Below are positions 59,601-60,076 of a DNA stretch of 60,076 nucleotides, piece by piece; the stretch's first letter is position 1, and each line of letters begins with the position of its first letter. Under the pieces are notes generated by a model, which was not told the origin of the DNA, did no database searches, and saw only the letters and a program-made list of their open reading frames with translations. The position numbers and the translations under genes are program-made. The stretch is from JBICIG01 sp043101605 (GTDB taxonomy: Bacteria > Planctomycetota > Phycisphaerae > Phycisphaerales > UBA1924), in assembly GCA_043101605.1 (NCBI GenBank), contig JBICIG010000095.1, positions 1-60,076 of the forward strand, read 5' to 3'.

Positions 59601-60076
59601 GGCAATCGCGCGTGCGGCCTCGCTGCGTGGCAAGCTCACTGAGCCGAACCTCGAGACAATTCGAAACGCTCGCACCACGGTGGCCACCATGTGGCCGGCG
59701 TTGAGCGGCGAACCAGATCTGGAAGAATCGGTGCAGGAGGCCGCCGAACTGCTGGAGGATCTCCTTCAGCGAGAGACATTCTTCGAGCAGATCCCCGAGA
59801 TCTCCCAGCGTGCGGCCAAGATCCGAGACACATACAAGCAGGTGTTCGCCAAGGCCCTCGCTGATCGGACGGCGGCCTACAAGGACGCTCTGTCCAAGCT
59901 TCACAGTCTCGATGGTTGGCCACGCCTTTCGAAAGAGCAGCAAGAACGCATCGCGTTGCCCCTCTCTTCGCTGGCGGAAGACAACACATCCGCGACGACC
60001 CCGATCTCCCAGATCCGTTCTGAAACGGAGGCATGCGACTCCAGGCTCGCGACTGCTATCCACGAGGTCAACAAGA
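56692..60076 (+). CDS. brxC: BREX P-loop ATPase BrxC (runs off the right edge)
   Basis: 1128 codons are visible, open to the window edge. Start MSTIKTLFDRDIFRPIQEVI. Walker A is GFFGSGKSSFAKLLG at about residues 71-85; Walker B is RLVFVIDEAGQFVARD at about 257-272; then WVIVTSQEKLNEMVGSLDDK. Later helical and coiled-coil parts (EAEVRLLGEEKRRLQRHQED, then LKRLIREACASGTIYFRG, and VQEAAELLEDLLQRETFFEQ) fit the long BrxC/PglY architecture of ~1200 aa. The remaining BREX genes (pglX, pglZ and others) should follow to the right. Confidence 0.9.
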   Translation, partial: MSTIKTLFDRDIFRPIQEVIKVDQQDDSVVIQEIEEYVPTPAIRKSFTGILESYAESKNKPSEQMASWVSGFFGSGKSSFAKLLGIAIENRDLEGTPAGRRIAQKFHDSRTDVVLSTIGEKLPSEVVIFDLATDAGVRNSDQKLTEIIYRQLLEHLGYAKDLDLAELEIGLEEDGALEQFRQAFLEHIGKEWDTRKSMTAFAMSEASRVLHEMDAANYPAADSWAKSARNRFDLSANDLAERSVKLLSRRRGDRRLVFVIDEAGQFVARDVNKMLDLQGIVQALGRVARGRVWVIVTSQEKLNEMVGSLDDKRVEQARLMDRFPDHLRVHLEPSDISTVTSERVLSKNAEAERSLRQIFEQHRGKLAHCAQPQADVKLEELSADNFIRLYPLLPYQIRLIIDIVSGLRTQGGAIAHVGGANRTVIKLSQQLLTHPEVGLAEKPVGSLVTLDSVFDLVRGNISSDIRDKIDRIGQEVEHPTALAVAKAICLLQFVPQIKRTPESIAAVLHAAVDADSRLPEINEALQALEQARLIRKGDDGYRIPSPSEDDWEKQRAGLSPRSPEIAKVIGDQIEQLWQPAPTHELAETRVFKASLVLNGRQRVAGDIDFELRTLPEDEGYEDRVAEIRRESQRDQGKVFWAVPISKAIDLSAEEICRSQDMATKKRSASTEAEVRLLGEEKRRLQRHQEDLKRLIREACASGTIYFRGNDRSPTQGEAEVGKIASARMKAALPEVFERFGEAAARVQKKDIEALLTSENLKGLPPIFTQLKLVSIQGGRGKVNAEQSPLHDVLARIENVANYGNAASGRSLEADFGAPPFGWDFEIVKLLTLCLLRDGKIAAVSQGRTIETVPSDEAKDLFSSNPKFRGATFRPKKAIDAKELMAAADNFKKTFGKDVPELNSASIASAIREAASSHEDDLLEVRGMLVADALPGGEVFAGAISQMKSLRSGSEEDAIQTFNTSFQSIREAIARAASLRGKLTEPNLETIRNARTTVATMWPALSGEPDLEESVQEAAELLEDLLQRETFFEQIPEISQRAAKIRDTYKQVFAKALADRTAAYKDALSKLHSLDGWPRLSKEQQERIALPLSSLAEDNTSATTPISQIRSETEACDSRLATAIHEVNK

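Overview
The window looks like a GC-rich planctomycete chromosome, probably of the Phycisphaerales lineage. The pointer is the C-terminal anchoring module of two secreted proteins, in which paired Asp/Asn-rich segments alternate with the block DDFFFYLDLF (the 'GC-type dockerin-like' tail common in that group). This is inferred from family patterns, not from a database search.

Layout. (1) 1-11.3 kb, ordinary host genes: trigger factor (partial), tRNA-Leu(CAA), a secreted trypsin-like protease with CARDB repeats, tRNA-Met(CAT), a beta-helix/PA14 protein, a TatA-type subunit, a beta-propeller protein and a subtilisin. (2) 11.5-18.1 kb, a mobile/defence segment: the C-terminal remnant of a large serine recombinase, an HTH/coiled-coil protein, NurA nuclease, HerA translocase and a DNA methyltransferase. 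(3) 18.1-51.1 kb, a tailed (lambda-like, siphovirus-type) prophage read mainly on the minus strand. From right to left it has a sigma-like factor, a recombination/replication operon (RecE-like exonuclease, RecA-fold ATPase, DUF669, RusA, SF2 helicase, primase-helicase), a ParB-methyltransferase fusion, terminase, portal, protease-capsid fusion, head-tail and tail genes, tape measure, and a last tail gene carrying an intein-like Hint domain. I found no intact integrase and no recognisable endolysin. (4) 51.3-54.6 kb, a four-gene operon (XRE regulator, ImmA/IrrE metallopeptidase, two uncharacterised proteins). (5) 54.7-60.1 kb on the plus strand, the first genes of a BREX locus (BrxE-like, BrxA, BrxB, BrxC, the last running off the window). 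The BrxE-like first gene suggests the rare type 6.

The most striking feature is how defence-type genes are placed. At three points the minus-strand structural operon is interrupted by genes on the opposite strand, each with its own promoter-like signals: a DUF4238 gene between tail genes, bracketed by a perfect 13-bp direct repeat; a HEPN-type gene with an R-x4-H motif between tail genes; and HipBA plus an LA2681-type HEPN protein between terminase and portal. With NurA-HerA-methyltransferase on one flank and the XRE/ImmA operon plus BREX on the other, the prophage is both a carrier of defence cargo and bordered by it.

Regulation readable in the DNA: the XRE operon and BREX share a 73-bp divergent region in which two mirror-image promoters (each TTGACC, 18-bp spacer, weak -10) overlap on one AGGATATCCT palindrome, with a TGACCC-N6-GGGTCA operator-like repeat. 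hipBA has an inverted repeat directly downstream of its -10. Two phage leaders share a 15-bp motif followed by GC-rich hairpins. Gene functions below come from motif and family recognition by eye; starts were chosen from ribosome binding sites and overlaps.
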